DNA of 64,000 nucleotides from CAMCXE01 sp036520615 (GCA_036520615.1 DATDJI010000027.1:93892-157891), one strand, 5' to 3'; numbered from the stretch's first letter, positions 44,567 to 53,891 are shown. Notes: generated from the letters alone by a model not told the origin. Made by a program: numbers and translations.

Positions 44567-44633
44567 AGCGAAAAACGCTGCGTAATCTGTTTGGTTTTCA
44601 TATTTAAAATGTTTAATAAGGATAATCCGCTGA

Positions 44634-46259
44634 ATGAACATGCATTTGCACTCTAGGTCACTGACAGAGCAGCATTCTGCGAAAACTCAGCTATTCGATA
44701 GATATTTCTACCGATTGGTTTTTGTTGCGTTGAGTTTTTTATTGATACTTCCTCTATGGGTCATTACTTATCTCCCGTTGGGAGATCTACCAGATCATGC
44801 TGGCCAGCTTAATGCAATCACACATTATTCAGACTATAAAAATGATTACCGTATCAATTGGTTTACGCCCTATTTGGTCGCCTATAGCATCAGTTTGTTT
44901 TTTGGCTTGTTCTTTTCTGCTGTAACTGCTCTCAAAATTACGTATACCTTAGCGGTGCTGGCTGTACCACTCGCAACTGCAAGCCTTATCAGAAGTCTAG
45001 GAGTGAATAAATATTGGGTTATTCCGAGTTTTGCGACAGCATTTAGTTTCTCATTTTACTGGGGATTTTTCAGCTTCGTGGTAGCCACGCCTATGGCCAT
45101 AGGCTTCTTTACATTTTGTGTGTACTACAGTCAAAGACGGCTCGACATTAAACTATTTGCAATTGCAGCCATTTTTTCAGCGTTGTTGTTTTTTGCTCAT
45201 GCAATGGCTTGGGCATTTTCGATGGCGGCAGCCGCATGTATTATTTTTATTTATAACAGTGCGCAGGAAACAAAAAACAAGTTGCTGCCATTTGCCGCAT
45301 TACTGCCATTGGTCTTGTACTGGGTCTCAATAAATGGCGCTACTCAAAACGCTCATGCGGCCCAGCCTCCAGTGGAGTTCGGTCATTATTTTGAGCGTAT
45401 CTCAACGAGACTTGGCAATGAATTTTCCTATGTGGTTGACCAGTTCAATGAGCGTACGCAAAAAAGTGAACATAGTCGGCGTTTGGCAGAATTGCTCAGT
45501 TTTTCCATTGGTCGATTACCTCTGGGCGATTATGTAATATTAAGTATAATTTTACTTGTTTGGCCTCTGCTTATTGGCGCTAAATTGACGCGCAATTGGC
45601 GGAGGTGGCTGCCGTCTTTGTGTGCAGTTGGCGCGTTTATGCTTGTGCCTTATTGGATTTTTGATACGGCATACGTAAATCTGCGGTTTGCTGCCTTTTT
45701 GCTGCCGCTGAGTTTATTTTTGTTTGATGTGGATAAGTCCAAGAATTCATTGCAACACTACGGGGTGCTCTCGTATGGATTAAGGTGTTTTTTAGGCGTT
45801 GCTCTTACGTTAGTCGTATTGCTTGGGAATTATGGTCTGTTTGCTAGCTTCAAAACTAATGACAAAGATTTCAAGGCGATTTTGGAAAAAATGGAGCCGA
45901 AAAAAACTGTACTCGCGTTAATGTTTGATCAGGGCTCTCCTCTTAATATCACTGCGCCTTATATGCATTACGGCAGTTATTATCAGGCTGCAAAAGGAGG
46001 CATTGCGCTGGTAAATTTCTCTCACGATCCAGTTGCTCACAATGTGCCGCTGCGCTTTAAGGGCACTCCTTGGGCATTGCCCGATAGTTGGACACCAGAT
46101 AAATTTGATTGGCAGCTGCACAATGGTGAACGCTATGATTATTTTCTAGTTCGCTCACATTTATTAAAGAACGAATTATTTGCCGAGAGCGGTGGTCGGG
46201 TTACGCTTGAAGCGCGGTGTGGCGATTGGCTACTATATAAAAATAATAAGGCGGAATAA
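44634..46259 (+). CDS. polytopic membrane protein, GT-C glycosyltransferase-like
   Basis: A 541-residue inner-membrane protein with about eleven hydrophobic helices (~25-420) and a C-terminal soluble part (~430-541). After the first helix a periplasmic loop contains PLGDLPDHAGQL; an acidic motif at this place is characteristic of GT-C glycosyltransferases that use polyprenyl-phosphate sugars. No specific family is recognised. AAGGATAA lies ahead of the ATG. It precedes the polyprenyl-sugar gene cluster and could be one of its transferases; this is inference from topology and context. Confidence 0.7.
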   Translation: MNMHLHSRSLTEQHSAKTQLFDRYFYRLVFVALSFLLILPLWVITYLPLGDLPDHAGQLNAITHYSDYKNDYRINWFTPYLVAYSISLFFGLFFSAVTALKITYTLAVLAVPLATASLIRSLGVNKYWVIPSFATAFSFSFYWGFFSFVVATPMAIGFFTFCVYYSQRRLDIKLFAIAAIFSALLFFAHAMAWAFSMAAAACIIFIYNSAQETKNKLLPFAALLPLVLYWVSINGATQNAHAAQPPVEFGHYFERISTRLGNEFSYVVDQFNERTQKSEHSRRLAELLSFSIGRLPLGDYVILSIILLVWPLLIGAKLTRNWRRWLPSLCAVGAFMLVPYWIFDTAYVNLRFAAFLLPLSLFLFDVDKSKNSLQHYGVLSYGLRCFLGVALTLVVLLGNYGLFASFKTNDKDFKAILEKMEPKKTVLALMFDQGSPLNITAPYMHYGSYYQAAKGGIALVNFSHDPVAHNVPLRFKGTPWALPDSWTPDKFDWQLHNGERYDYFLVRSHLLKNELFAESGGRVTLEARCGDWLLYKNNKAE

Positions 46260-46544
46260 TTAAAGCGCCGTAATTTATCCTATTGTGCGCTGGACTGTAA
46301 GCCTGTTTATTTTGTGCGTATATTTTTCAGTTGCAACTACTGAGTAATCTTTTTTGTTACACCATTTATCCTGGTAGCTAACAATTACATAAACGAATGG
46401 CGGGGAAGCGCTCCTGCTGTTTGGGTTTTTAGAGGGGCTATGCTTCCCGAAGCTTCTGCTATATAAAAGCGTCATGAAGACAAGTGTAGTTATTAACTTG
46501 TAAGACAGTACTGCAAACAACCCTTAAGTATCTTTAATTTCTAA
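46260..46544. other. convergent intergenic region
   Basis: About 285 bases between convergent genes. No gene and no clear terminator hairpin. Confidence 0.35.
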
Positions 46545-46892
46545 TCAAATAGAAACTAGAGCGATACCAATGATAATGACCAGTAGGCCTGCATAATTTG
46601 TCAGCGATAAACTCTCGCGAAAGATTACGGCCGCCAAAATAGATAAGGTGGAAAATCCGATTGCCGCGAGAACCGGGTAGGCTTTTGATACGTCTAAATG
46701 TCGCAGTGCGGAGACGAATAGAATTACATTTAGTCCATAAAAAAACAGACCGCCAATAAAATAGGGCTGAAATATCATCCCTATAAAATTCATATCAATA
46801 GCTACAGTTGAGGCTTTTTTTAAACAGAGATTTCCCGCAGTTGAAAATAAACCTGCGATTACAATAAAAATCCATGCAGTGTTAACGCTCAT
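46545..46892 (-). CDS. SMR/EamA-type four-helix transporter
   Basis: A 115-residue protein with four membrane helices. The start ATG 46892 is preceded by GAAGAG and overlaps the upstream SDR gene by four bases; the frame upstream to 46994 is the SDR gene read in another frame. Segments such as NLCLKKAS, YGLNVILFVSALRHLDVSKAYPVLAAIGF (in two helices) and ESLSLTNYAGLLVIIIGIAL match the small multidrug resistance/EamA superfamily. ArnE/ArnF of this superfamily are thought to flip aminoarabinose-lipid. As last gene of a five-gene operon of sugar-modifying enzymes, a flippase for a polyprenyl-linked product is the likely role. Confidence 0.82.
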   Translation of the reverse strand: MSVNTAWIFIVIAGLFSTAGNLCLKKASTVAIDMNFIGMIFQPYFIGGLFFYGLNVILFVSALRHLDVSKAYPVLAAIGFSTLSILAAVIFRESLSLTNYAGLLVIIIGIALVSI

Positions 46893-47923
46893 AATATTCT
46901 CTTCACAAGACCTAATACGCCTTGTTTTACGCCTCTGCGATGATGGCTGCCAGTGGTTGCACTCATTACTTCCTGGCGGTGTTGGATATACCATTGATAG
47001 CTTTCAATAAACATTTCTTCATTAGAAAACTTAGGTGTCCAGCCTAATTCTCGCTTCGCTTTACTGATATCAAAATACATTGAATTGCCGTACATCAATG
47101 AATGGTAGGCACCTAAGGGCGATAGGCCTAAAGCACTTGTAAGTTTCATGCCCAGTATCGCAGGCATCATAGGCACGCTTCTTACCTTTGAGCCTGTATT
47201 GGCATGACGGCAAAGTGCTTCTAACACCTCTCTCATGGAACCAAATTTTTCCGCACCACAGTTGAACGTTTGGCCGCCTTTTTTCTCACCCGCAAGAATA
47301 CAGGCTTCAGCGAGGTCATCAGCGTGAACGAATTGATATAAATTATCACCCTTGCCAAATACGGGCACGTTATAGCCTTCGTAAATCCACTCAAAAAGAA
47401 TCTGGAAAATGCCTAAGCGGCCGTGTCCCATAATTGTCCGGGGACGAATAATGGAAACATCCAAACCTTTTTCTGCATAACCTCGGCACAATAATTCACC
47501 TTCATACTTGGCCTGGCCGTAGGCTTCGCCGGGGTGGGGAGGGGTGTTTTCGGTCACCGGATTTGTATCTGGGATACCAAATATCGCCGAAGAAGAGGTA
47601 TGCACAACCTTATCAACATCAGCTTCAAGCGCTGCGCGCAATAAATTATCTGTACCATTGTAATTAACGGTATGGAATGCTTCTTTATCTTTTGCTAGAG
47701 GTACTTGGGCCACATTATGATGTACGACGTTTACGCCCTGACAAGCGGCTAAAACTGCTGGGTAATCACGAATATCCCCTTGAATAAATTCAACTTCCGA
47801 CGGGCGATCTTCTGCATCGTTAAGATCAAAAATCGCACAGTCATAATTTTTTTCAAGTAATTTTCGCAGCAACAGAGAGCCAAAATATCCAGCCCCACCC
47901 GTAATTAATGCTTTCTTTTTCAT
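46889..47923 (-). CDS. NAD-dependent epimerase/dehydratase (extended SDR)
   Basis: A 344-residue extended SDR. ATG 47923 starts directly with the Rossmann strand KKKALITGGAGYFGS. The catalytic YxxxK is GEAYGQAKYEG (~142-152), and the family Asn/Ser residues are in HTSSSAIFG. FVHADDLAEACILAG and IRPRTIMGHGRLG match the 3-beta-HSD/epimerase subgroup. Substrate unknown; sugar nucleotide, lipid-linked sugar or sterol-like molecules are all possible from the subgroup. It lies 28 bases after the other SDR gene and overlaps the SMR gene. Confidence 0.88.
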   Translation of the reverse strand: MKKKALITGGAGYFGSLLLRKLLEKNYDCAIFDLNDAEDRPSEVEFIQGDIRDYPAVLAACQGVNVVHHNVAQVPLAKDKEAFHTVNYNGTDNLLRAALEADVDKVVHTSSSAIFGIPDTNPVTENTPPHPGEAYGQAKYEGELLCRGYAEKGLDVSIIRPRTIMGHGRLGIFQILFEWIYEGYNVPVFGKGDNLYQFVHADDLAEACILAGEKKGGQTFNCGAEKFGSMREVLEALCRHANTGSKVRSVPMMPAILGMKLTSALGLSPLGAYHSLMYGNSMYFDISKAKRELGWTPKFSNEEMFIESYQWYIQHRQEVMSATTGSHHRRGVKQGVLGLVKRIL

Positions 47924-47951
47924 ATTTTTTATCAACTTATTAATAATTTTA

Positions 47952-48989
47952 TTACCTGTATAGCTCTCGCAAACTTTGCCGCATGCCTTCTTCAAGAGCA
48001 ACCTGGGGCTTATAGCCTAAATCTTTTTTAGCTTTGCTAATGCTGCAGGCAATTGTTTTATTCATTTCGGATAAAACGTGAATTTTGGGGTGATATAAGC
48101 CGACAGCTTGCATGGCGCCATCGATTAAATACGCAATCTCAGCTGCAATGCCTGGCAGGCGTAAGCGCTTATGCTTGCATTTTAATTTAAATTCATCATC
48201 CATTAAGCGCTCAATCGTATCGATAATAGTGTTCATCGTATAGGGACGCTCATCCGCAATCCAGAAAACTTCTTTGTTGATGCCGGGTTTGTCTGCTGCT
48301 AAAAAAATGCCCTGTGCGAGATTTTCGGTAAATACCATGGAGCGCCTATTATTGCCGCTGCCTACAATAGGTCCTTTACCGTTGCGGATCATTTCAAAAA
48401 ATTCTTTCTGGCGCGCAGGCTGATTTAAACCGTAAAACCAAGGGGCTCGAATAATCACAACTTCCATTGGAAAAGTTTCATTTAATAAACTTTTTTCCAG
48501 CAACATTTTGGATTTGCCGTAACCCATATAGGGGTTGTAATCACTTTTTTCATCGAACACATGCTCAGGATATGGATTCGTACCTATCGGCGAATTCGAT
48601 GACATGACAACGGCTCTTTTTACGCCCTTTTTTGCCATGTGGCGCAGAAGGTTAAGGCTGCCTTCGTGGTTGATGTCATAAAACTGCTTGACATTTTTCG
48701 GGTGAATAATGCCAACCACATGTATGATTAATGCGTTATCGGCGTAATCATTTAATTTTTCAAAAGTGTTACTATCACACACATCCACAACAATTTTTTC
48801 TACTTTATTATCCGGCACCTTAAGTGCAGATAACGCATTGGGCAAGTCCGCAGCAATAATTTTTACGCTATCTGAAATCCCGTTTAAATCTTCACGCCCT
48901 GTAATGCCATCAAGCAGGCCTCGCAACACAGCTTGGCCTAACCAGCCTCCCGCGCCTACTACAATTATTGTTTTATATTGGTCTAACAT
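47952..48989 (-). CDS. NAD-dependent epimerase/dehydratase (extended SDR)
   Basis: A 345-residue extended SDR. Rossmann motif VVGAGGWLGQAV at the N-terminus, VVMSSNSPIGT (catalytic Ser region) and YMGYGKSKMLLEKSL with the YxxxK pair; IRAPWFYGLNQP follows. An ATG four codons upstream (49001) would overlap the GMC gene stop by 11 bases; I chose 48989, which leaves one base after that stop, but both are possible. It differs clearly from the neighbouring SDR, so the two probably act on different steps of one pathway. Confidence 0.87.
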   Translation of the reverse strand: MLDQYKTIIVVGAGGWLGQAVLRGLLDGITGREDLNGISDSVKIIAADLPNALSALKVPDNKVEKIVVDVCDSNTFEKLNDYADNALIIHVVGIIHPKNVKQFYDINHEGSLNLLRHMAKKGVKRAVVMSSNSPIGTNPYPEHVFDEKSDYNPYMGYGKSKMLLEKSLLNETFPMEVVIIRAPWFYGLNQPARQKEFFEMIRNGKGPIVGSGNNRRSMVFTENLAQGIFLAADKPGINKEVFWIADERPYTMNTIIDTIERLMDDEFKLKCKHKRLRLPGIAAEIAYLIDGAMQAVGLYHPKIHVLSEMNKTIACSISKAKKDLGYKPQVALEEGMRQSLRELYR

Positions 48990-48990
48990 A

Positions 48991-50442
48991 CTAAATCTCA
49001 CTTAAAAATTTATTGATATTCCTTCTCACCAGAGCCATTAATGTGCCCTGTGGATTAGCGCCCAGTGCGCCGGGAAAAATTGAAGCGTCTGCCACATAGA
49101 TTCTCTCAAGTCCATGTAGGCGCCCCCAGGAGTCTACAGTACACACAGATCTGTCTTCGCCCATCGGACAGCTGCCCATGACATGAATTGTCATAAGTTC
49201 TGCGTAGCGTTTGTTCAACACGCCGGGAATATTAATTAAATGCTCATTATTGGATATTTTTCCGATAGAGCGGTCACTGACATGCAGATCGCTGGCCCCG
49301 GCCGCTAATAATAACCTGCACAGATCGCGCGTAGCTTTCGCTAAAATCTTAAGATCATGTTGGCCCAATGTGTACTGCACAATAGGGTCGGCAAAAAATG
49401 GTAATTTGCGAATTCGTCCGCACCCGCCGCTTGTCATAGCGTAATAGGTAAAAAATTGCTGCCATTCATCGACAACTTCCCGGGTGGTTAAATCATCGCG
49501 CGACATTCCCTGCGCCACTAAAAAGGGCAGTGAGCTTACTGCACAGCCAAAAGAATATTCAGGTGCAAACTCTTTTACCTGATGCACAGGCACACCAACG
49601 CCTGCGCTGTTTATTGCGTCTGGAAATTTGGCCATCACTTTAATCGTTGGGTGAATTGCCAAACTATTTCCAACGTTTGTGCCCAAGCGACTTTTTAATA
49701 AAAGAAAAGGTGTATCTATTGCACCTGCAGACAAAAACAAATATTCCGAACGAACAGGTTTTCGCATTTCTTTCGCATTAATCTCGCAACACCAGTCGCC
49801 ATTAGGGGTAAGCGTAATTAAATCCACTTTCGTATTCAGTAAAATACTGCCACCTGCGGCGATAAAACGCTCCAAATATACTTCAGTTGCTGATCTGCGC
49901 ACGCCTAGGGGACGCTCGGGAGTCGATGCGTTATCGTATTTGAACCATCGAGGAACCTCCAAACATTGCCAGCCCATAGCGCTTGCTCCCTTTGCTAACT
50001 GTAGCGAGGGTTTTGAGGCTTCACCGGGTAAATAACTAATTTCGAGTTCCTTTTCGTTAATTTCCATCAAGGGTTCCAACTCTTGATAGGTTAATGATTC
50101 AATTTGGTGTGATTGACTCCAGCGGGCAATTATTTGCGCAGAAGGCCGGTGGTATAAACCACTATTAACTTCACTGCCGCCCCCTAAACAACTGCCTTCC
50201 ACATAATTCACTGTTGGGGCGCCTAACATGGCCGTTATTCCCGCGTTTTTATAACGATCGCGCAATTCATAGGCGCCGAAAGGAACCGTATCCTTCTGCG
50301 GTGTGTAGTCACCACGCTCGATAAGCAGAACTGCAAGCCCCTTTTCCGCCAACAGCGTGGCCGCCAGCATGCCACCTGGGCCGCCGCCGACGACGCACGC
50401 GTCATAGTGATCTTTTAAATGCTCCTGGGACTTAACAATCAT
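48991..50442 (-). CDS. GMC-family FAD-dependent oxidoreductase
   Basis: A 483-residue flavoenzyme. The FAD-binding N-terminus reads DACVVGGGPGGMLAATLLAEKG, split by dinucleotide-fold rules, then LLIERGDY. EGSCLGGGSEVNSGLYHRP is the GMC signature region. The C-terminal substrate domain includes HVMGSCPMGED with the catalytic His, and ADASIFPGALGANPQGTLMAL. GMC enzymes oxidise alcohols, sugars or sterols. ATG 50442 follows GGAG and lies within the end of the upstream small gene (11-base overlap). Two SDRs downstream suggest an oxidation-reduction pair on one hydroxyl. Confidence 0.9.
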   Translation of the reverse strand: MIVKSQEHLKDHYDACVVGGGPGGMLAATLLAEKGLAVLLIERGDYTPQKDTVPFGAYELRDRYKNAGITAMLGAPTVNYVEGSCLGGGSEVNSGLYHRPSAQIIARWSQSHQIESLTYQELEPLMEINEKELEISYLPGEASKPSLQLAKGASAMGWQCLEVPRWFKYDNASTPERPLGVRRSATEVYLERFIAAGGSILLNTKVDLITLTPNGDWCCEINAKEMRKPVRSEYLFLSAGAIDTPFLLLKSRLGTNVGNSLAIHPTIKVMAKFPDAINSAGVGVPVHQVKEFAPEYSFGCAVSSLPFLVAQGMSRDDLTTREVVDEWQQFFTYYAMTSGGCGRIRKLPFFADPIVQYTLGQHDLKILAKATRDLCRLLLAAGASDLHVSDRSIGKISNNEHLINIPGVLNKRYAELMTIHVMGSCPMGEDRSVCTVDSWGRLHGLERIYVADASIFPGALGANPQGTLMALVRRNINKFLSEI

Positions 50443-50788
50443 GCGGGTTCTCCGCCAGAGCACCCAGTGTCACTATGTTAAAAAAGAAACGGGAATATGC
50501 GCGCAGTACACCAAACGGGCTTGCGTCCATTATCGAGACTAGGCTGCTAACTTGCTTGAGGGTTAAGGATGCCAATGGTTTGAAAAAAAGTAGAAAACCG
50601 AGAATATTGATATAAAAAGAAAGTCCGCCTAGTGCGAGTTTTATATGCGCAGGAGCCGATGAATAGATTTGTAGCACGAAACGTTCAAGCTCAGGTACAT
50701 CGACTCTGTTAAAGATAGAGTGCTTGGTTTGCAAGCTATATAGTACAGCCGCTGTAACTTTTGTAAGTGTTTTTGCAATAGAGCTCAT
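50432..50788 (-). CDS. putative small partner of the GMC oxidoreductase
   Basis: A 118-residue protein (start at ATG 50788; an ATG four codons upstream at 50800 is an alternative). It is helical, with a hydrophobic stretch GGLSFYINILGFLLFFKPLAS (read as two parts) and a C-terminal basic-aromatic helix (VLRAYSRFFFNIVTL). Length, helical content and overlap with the GMC gene resemble the small subunits that accompany some GMC dehydrogenases (gluconate 2-dehydrogenase subunit 3-like), which deliver the enzyme to the membrane. I do not recognise the exact family; the assignment rests on context. Confidence 0.55.
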   Translation of the reverse strand: MSSIAKTLTKVTAAVLYSLQTKHSIFNRVDVPELERFVLQIYSSAPAHIKLALGGLSFYINILGFLLFFKPLASLTLKQVSSLVSIMDASPFGVLRAYSRFFFNIVTLGALAENPHDC

Positions 50789-50968
50789 ATACACCATCAT
50801 CTGATAGCCAGTTGTTTGATTTCTGAACTAAACTTACCTAGGTCTAAGCTCTTTATGATTATGGGGGCACATAATATGCCGGAGGAAAAACGGTATGTCT
50901 AGTGTGACGCTCATCACTATTTAATTATAATTACTATTAAACTCACGCTGAGTTCCCGGCCGGTCGAC
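50789..50968. promoter_or_regulatory. divergent promoter region of the two glycolipid operons
   Basis: The 180 bases between the GMC operon (minus) and the UbiA operon (plus) must hold both promoters. The stretch is AT-rich (for example TTAATTATAATTACTATTAA, 50920-50939). I could not fix a specific -10/-35 pair or operator. Confidence 0.5.
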
Positions 50969-51847
50969 ATGCATAAAAACAATTCCACCTTTTCTCTGCG
51001 AAGCTGTATTGATTTATTAATTTTATTAAGACCTAAACAGTGGATTAAGAATTTTTTTGTGTTTTCCCCGTTGGTTTTTTCGGGCAGCCTTACAAACACT
51101 ACTTCTATTATTGAAGCCACAATCGCAACAGTATTTTTTTGTATCGCTTCGTCAACGATATATATTCTTAACGATTATCATGATATAGAAAAAGACCGTC
51201 TTCACCCGGTTAAATCAAAAACACGCCCACTAGCATCTGGAGCTGTTTCTAAACCCGCGGCTATTACTTTATTCGTTGTGCTGGCATCTGTGCTTTTTAT
51301 CGGTGGTTATAAGGCCACCGCTGCGCTTCCTATTATTATCCTGTATTTTTTTATTAATCTTCTTTATACGTTTTACCTTAAACATAAACCTGTCGTGGAT
51401 ATATTTACCATTGCAATTGGCTTCGTATTAAGGGTTTATGCTGGCGCCATGGCAATTCATGTTGAAGTATCGACTTGGATGTTTGTGACCACGTTGTGCC
51501 TGGCGTTATTTCTCGCTTCTATTAAAAGGAAGAAAGAACTTACTAGCTCGGGCACTGCAGGCAGAAAAGTGCTTGGCCAATACTCGGTTGAGCTTATCGA
51601 TAAATATGCACAGATGTCCTCAATGGGAGCGCTTATTTTCTATAGCCTCTATGTATTATCTACAAAACCTGCACTGGCCGTGACAATTCCATTTGTTATT
51701 TTTGGCCTGTTTCGCTATTGGTTTACCGTTGAGCAACTTGATAAAGGTGAATCACCGACCGATGCTCTTTATTCGGATTGGCAGTTAGGTGTCACGGTGA
51801 TCAGTTGGGCTGCGTGTTGCGCTTATATTATTGTTACGAAGAGTTAA
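50969..51847 (+). CDS. UbiA-family prenyltransferase, decaprenyl-phosphate phosphoribosyltransferase-like
   Basis: A 292-residue membrane enzyme. The segment LRPKQWIKNFFVFSPLVFSG is a hallmark of the 5-phosphoribosyl-1-pyrophosphate:decaprenyl-phosphate transferases (Rv3806c/NoeC-like). The Asp-rich site NDYHDIEKDRLHP (~68-80) binds Mg-diphosphate, and a second acidic motif occurs later as in other UbiA proteins. Seven to nine helices fill the rest. In mycobacteria and in Azorhizobium this enzyme starts decaprenyl-phosphoarabinose synthesis. The DUF212 phosphatase-like gene follows after three bases, exactly as Rv3807c follows Rv3806c in function. Confidence 0.88.
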   Translation: MHKNNSTFSLRSCIDLLILLRPKQWIKNFFVFSPLVFSGSLTNTTSIIEATIATVFFCIASSTIYILNDYHDIEKDRLHPVKSKTRPLASGAVSKPAAITLFVVLASVLFIGGYKATAALPIIILYFFINLLYTFYLKHKPVVDIFTIAIGFVLRVYAGAMAIHVEVSTWMFVTTLCLALFLASIKRKKELTSSGTAGRKVLGQYSVELIDKYAQMSSMGALIFYSLYVLSTKPALAVTIPFVIFGLFRYWFTVEQLDKGESPTDALYSDWQLGVTVISWAACCAYIIVTKS

Positions 51848-51850
51848 TCA

Positions 51851-52282
51851 ATGGATGTTTCTTACGTTATAACACCATTCGCCGCTTGGCTCATTGCAGG
51901 TAGCGCTAAATTTGTCATTAATTCAATTAAAGCCAAAAGTGCTGCTTTTAAACAAATTGGCTACGGCGGATTTCCCAGCAATCACACTTCAATTGTTACG
52001 AGCATTGCTTGGTTGATTGCGTTAAAACAAGGAGTTGAGTCTGAAGCCTTAGGTGTTGCTATTGCGCTGGCATTTATCGTAATTCTTGATGCAACCAGCC
52101 TGAGAATTAAAGTCGGTACGCATGCGCAGAGGCTTAACATCCTGGCACCGGAAAAAGAGCCTTTGCGTGAGAGAATCGGACACACACCCATAGAAATACT
52201 AGGGGGCATTTCGGCCGGATTGGCTACCGCTATCATCATTAATTATTTAACGCCATGGCTAAACCTAAACTTAATAATCTAA
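51851..52282 (+). CDS. divergent PAP2 (DUF212) family phosphatase-like protein
   Basis: A 143-residue membrane protein of the DUF212/divergent PAP2 family. Conserved elements are KQIGYGGFPSNHTSIVTSIAWL (SNHT in place of the PAP2 SGH box) and DATSLRIKVGTHAQRLN, ending with the EPLRERIGHTPIEILGG segment. PAP2 enzymes remove phosphate from lipid phosphates. Beside a UbiA phosphoribosyltransferase the likely substrate is a polyprenyl-phospho-ribose-5-phosphate. It overlaps the next gene by 28 bases. Confidence 0.87.
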   Translation: MDVSYVITPFAAWLIAGSAKFVINSIKAKSAAFKQIGYGGFPSNHTSIVTSIAWLIALKQGVESEALGVAIALAFIVILDATSLRIKVGTHAQRLNILAPEKEPLRERIGHTPIEILGGISAGLATAIIINYLTPWLNLNLII

Positions 52283-53187
52283 TTCGGTGGCTAGCCTTAA
52301 TTGTTCTTTTGGGTGTTGTGGTTTATATCGCTGTGCTCAGTACAACTGATGATGGTGCTGGGTTGATACAAAAAATCTCCCAGCTTTCATTAAATAACCT
52401 GATTGCTCCTATTGGTCTTTCTTTAATGAGCTATCTTTTTCGCTTTGTGCGCTGGCGACTTATTTTAAAGCAATTGGGACATAAGCTGCCGCTAAAAAGC
52501 GATTGCTTATATTACTTATCGGGTTTTGCGCTAACAATGACACCTGGAAAAAGCGGCGAGACCATAAGGTCGGCTTTTTTGCTGCAGGCTAAGGTTCCTG
52601 TGCAGACGAGCCTATCCGCTTTTGTTATTGAGCGTTCGTTTGATTTGCTTGTTGTGGGACTGCTGGCAACCCTATTATTTATCCCTGCGCTGGTTACGCT
52701 GTTGCTGTTTTTGTCGGCACTGGCCATTATATGTTTTATCGGTGCTCAATTAGCCAAAAAGCGCTGGCTTGGATTTAACGTTAGCTTGCCAAAAATTGCG
52801 CTACATATGTTAGACATGGTTAGCCATGCGTCAATTGCGCTCAAACCAAAATGTGTTCTCGCCTATGCTCTTTTGGGGTGTGCAGCCTGGGGAGCCCAGG
52901 GGCTTGGATTTTATTATATTGTGCATTTATTTACGCAGGATGTTTATATGCTGCGCGCAATAAGCACCTATTGCGCGGGCCTTTTTGTCGGTGCTGCATC
53001 GTTAATTCCCGGTGGCATTGGTGTTACGGAGGGATCTTTATCGTGGTTGTTGCAAACTCAGGGGCTCGATCAAAACTCGGCGATATTGTCAGCGTTAATA
53101 TCTAGAGGCTGTACGCTCTGGTTGGCGGTTGCTATAGGATGTTGCGCCCTGACGGCCATCATTAGAGGCCAAACCATTTCAAAATAA
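52255..53187 (+). CDS. LPG synthase-type transmembrane (UPF0104/YbhN-like) protein
   Basis: A 310-residue membrane protein of the lysylphosphatidylglycerol synthase TM/UPF0104 family. The signature region is LSYLFRFVRWRLIL-like (SYLFRFVRWRLILKQLG), then TPGKSGETIRSAFLL, AFVIERSFDLL and the late helix SLIPGGIGVTEGSL. In MprF this domain flips lipids; stand-alone members often accompany glycolipid genes and are proposed flippases. The start at 52255 overlaps DUF212 by 28 bases; no better internal start is obvious. Confidence 0.87.
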   Translation: MAKPKLNNLIRWLALIVLLGVVVYIAVLSTTDDGAGLIQKISQLSLNNLIAPIGLSLMSYLFRFVRWRLILKQLGHKLPLKSDCLYYLSGFALTMTPGKSGETIRSAFLLQAKVPVQTSLSAFVIERSFDLLVVGLLATLLFIPALVTLLLFLSALAIICFIGAQLAKKRWLGFNVSLPKIALHMLDMVSHASIALKPKCVLAYALLGCAAWGAQGLGFYYIVHLFTQDVYMLRAISTYCAGLFVGAASLIPGGIGVTEGSLSWLLQTQGLDQNSAILSALISRGCTLWLAVAIGCCALTAIIRGQTISK

Positions 53188-53238
53188 ATATTAAAATTAT
53201 CTTTTACCATTGGCAAAAATTTTGTAGGAAGTTAGAAC

Positions 53239-53772
53239 ATGAAGCGATTTGTTCCGTTATTGAAATGTTATTTTTGGTTGGCCGTTATAGCAGCGCTAAT
53301 TCAGGGGATTTCGCTGTTGTTTATCCATGTGGCAGCGATCGACGGCCTGCCTTATTTATATAATGGCGTGCTGTATATTTTTGTTGCTACCGGATTAATT
53401 GCCGCTTTTCTTTTTTTGCTCAGGTTGGCGTCGGATATGAACCTTATTTTGTTGACGTTCGCTTGCGTCATTAATATTTCCTATTTCGCTTTAATCCCTA
53501 CGATTGTAGACCGCAGCATTAGTGTATTTGTAATGAATCAGTTAGCTGGTGGGCCTAAGACGTTAGAGCAGTTGGAAAAAGCCTTTGTGGATGACTTTGT
53601 TTATAAAGGGGGCGCCGTGCCCAAGCGTATTTTTGAGCAAAGCTTATCGGGCAATATTGTAAAGCTCGACGATGGCACTTATCAGCTGACAGGTCCGGGG
53701 CATAGCACCGTTGGTTTATTTCGTGCTCTAGGCAAGCTGTATAAAACGGACCAAGTCAGTATCAAGGAATAA
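53239..53772 (+). CDS. membrane protein with C-terminal winged-helix-like domain
   Basis: A 177-residue protein behind a clear AGGAAG site. Three to four membrane helices (~8-28, ~38-62, ~68-90) precede a soluble tail (~100-177) that reads like a small helix-turn-helix: GGPKTLEQLEKAF, GGAVPKRIFEQSLSGNIVKLDDGTYQLT. No family recognised. It closes the UbiA operon (51-base gap). A regulatory or scaffolding role for the glycolipid machinery is possible. Confidence 0.6.
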   Translation: MKRFVPLLKCYFWLAVIAALIQGISLLFIHVAAIDGLPYLYNGVLYIFVATGLIAAFLFLLRLASDMNLILLTFACVINISYFALIPTIVDRSISVFVMNQLAGGPKTLEQLEKAFVDDFVYKGGAVPKRIFEQSLSGNIVKLDDGTYQLTGPGHSTVGLFRALGKLYKTDQVSIKE

Positions 53773-53891
53773 AGTAGCTGAACTCGCAGGTTTGCTATCG
53801 CGATCACGTTTTTAACTGCCGGTAAAAAACTTGCCAAACTTATCGGCTTGGGCAGCTGCGGGCCTAATTCGTTAGGCAATCTCAAAGAGAA

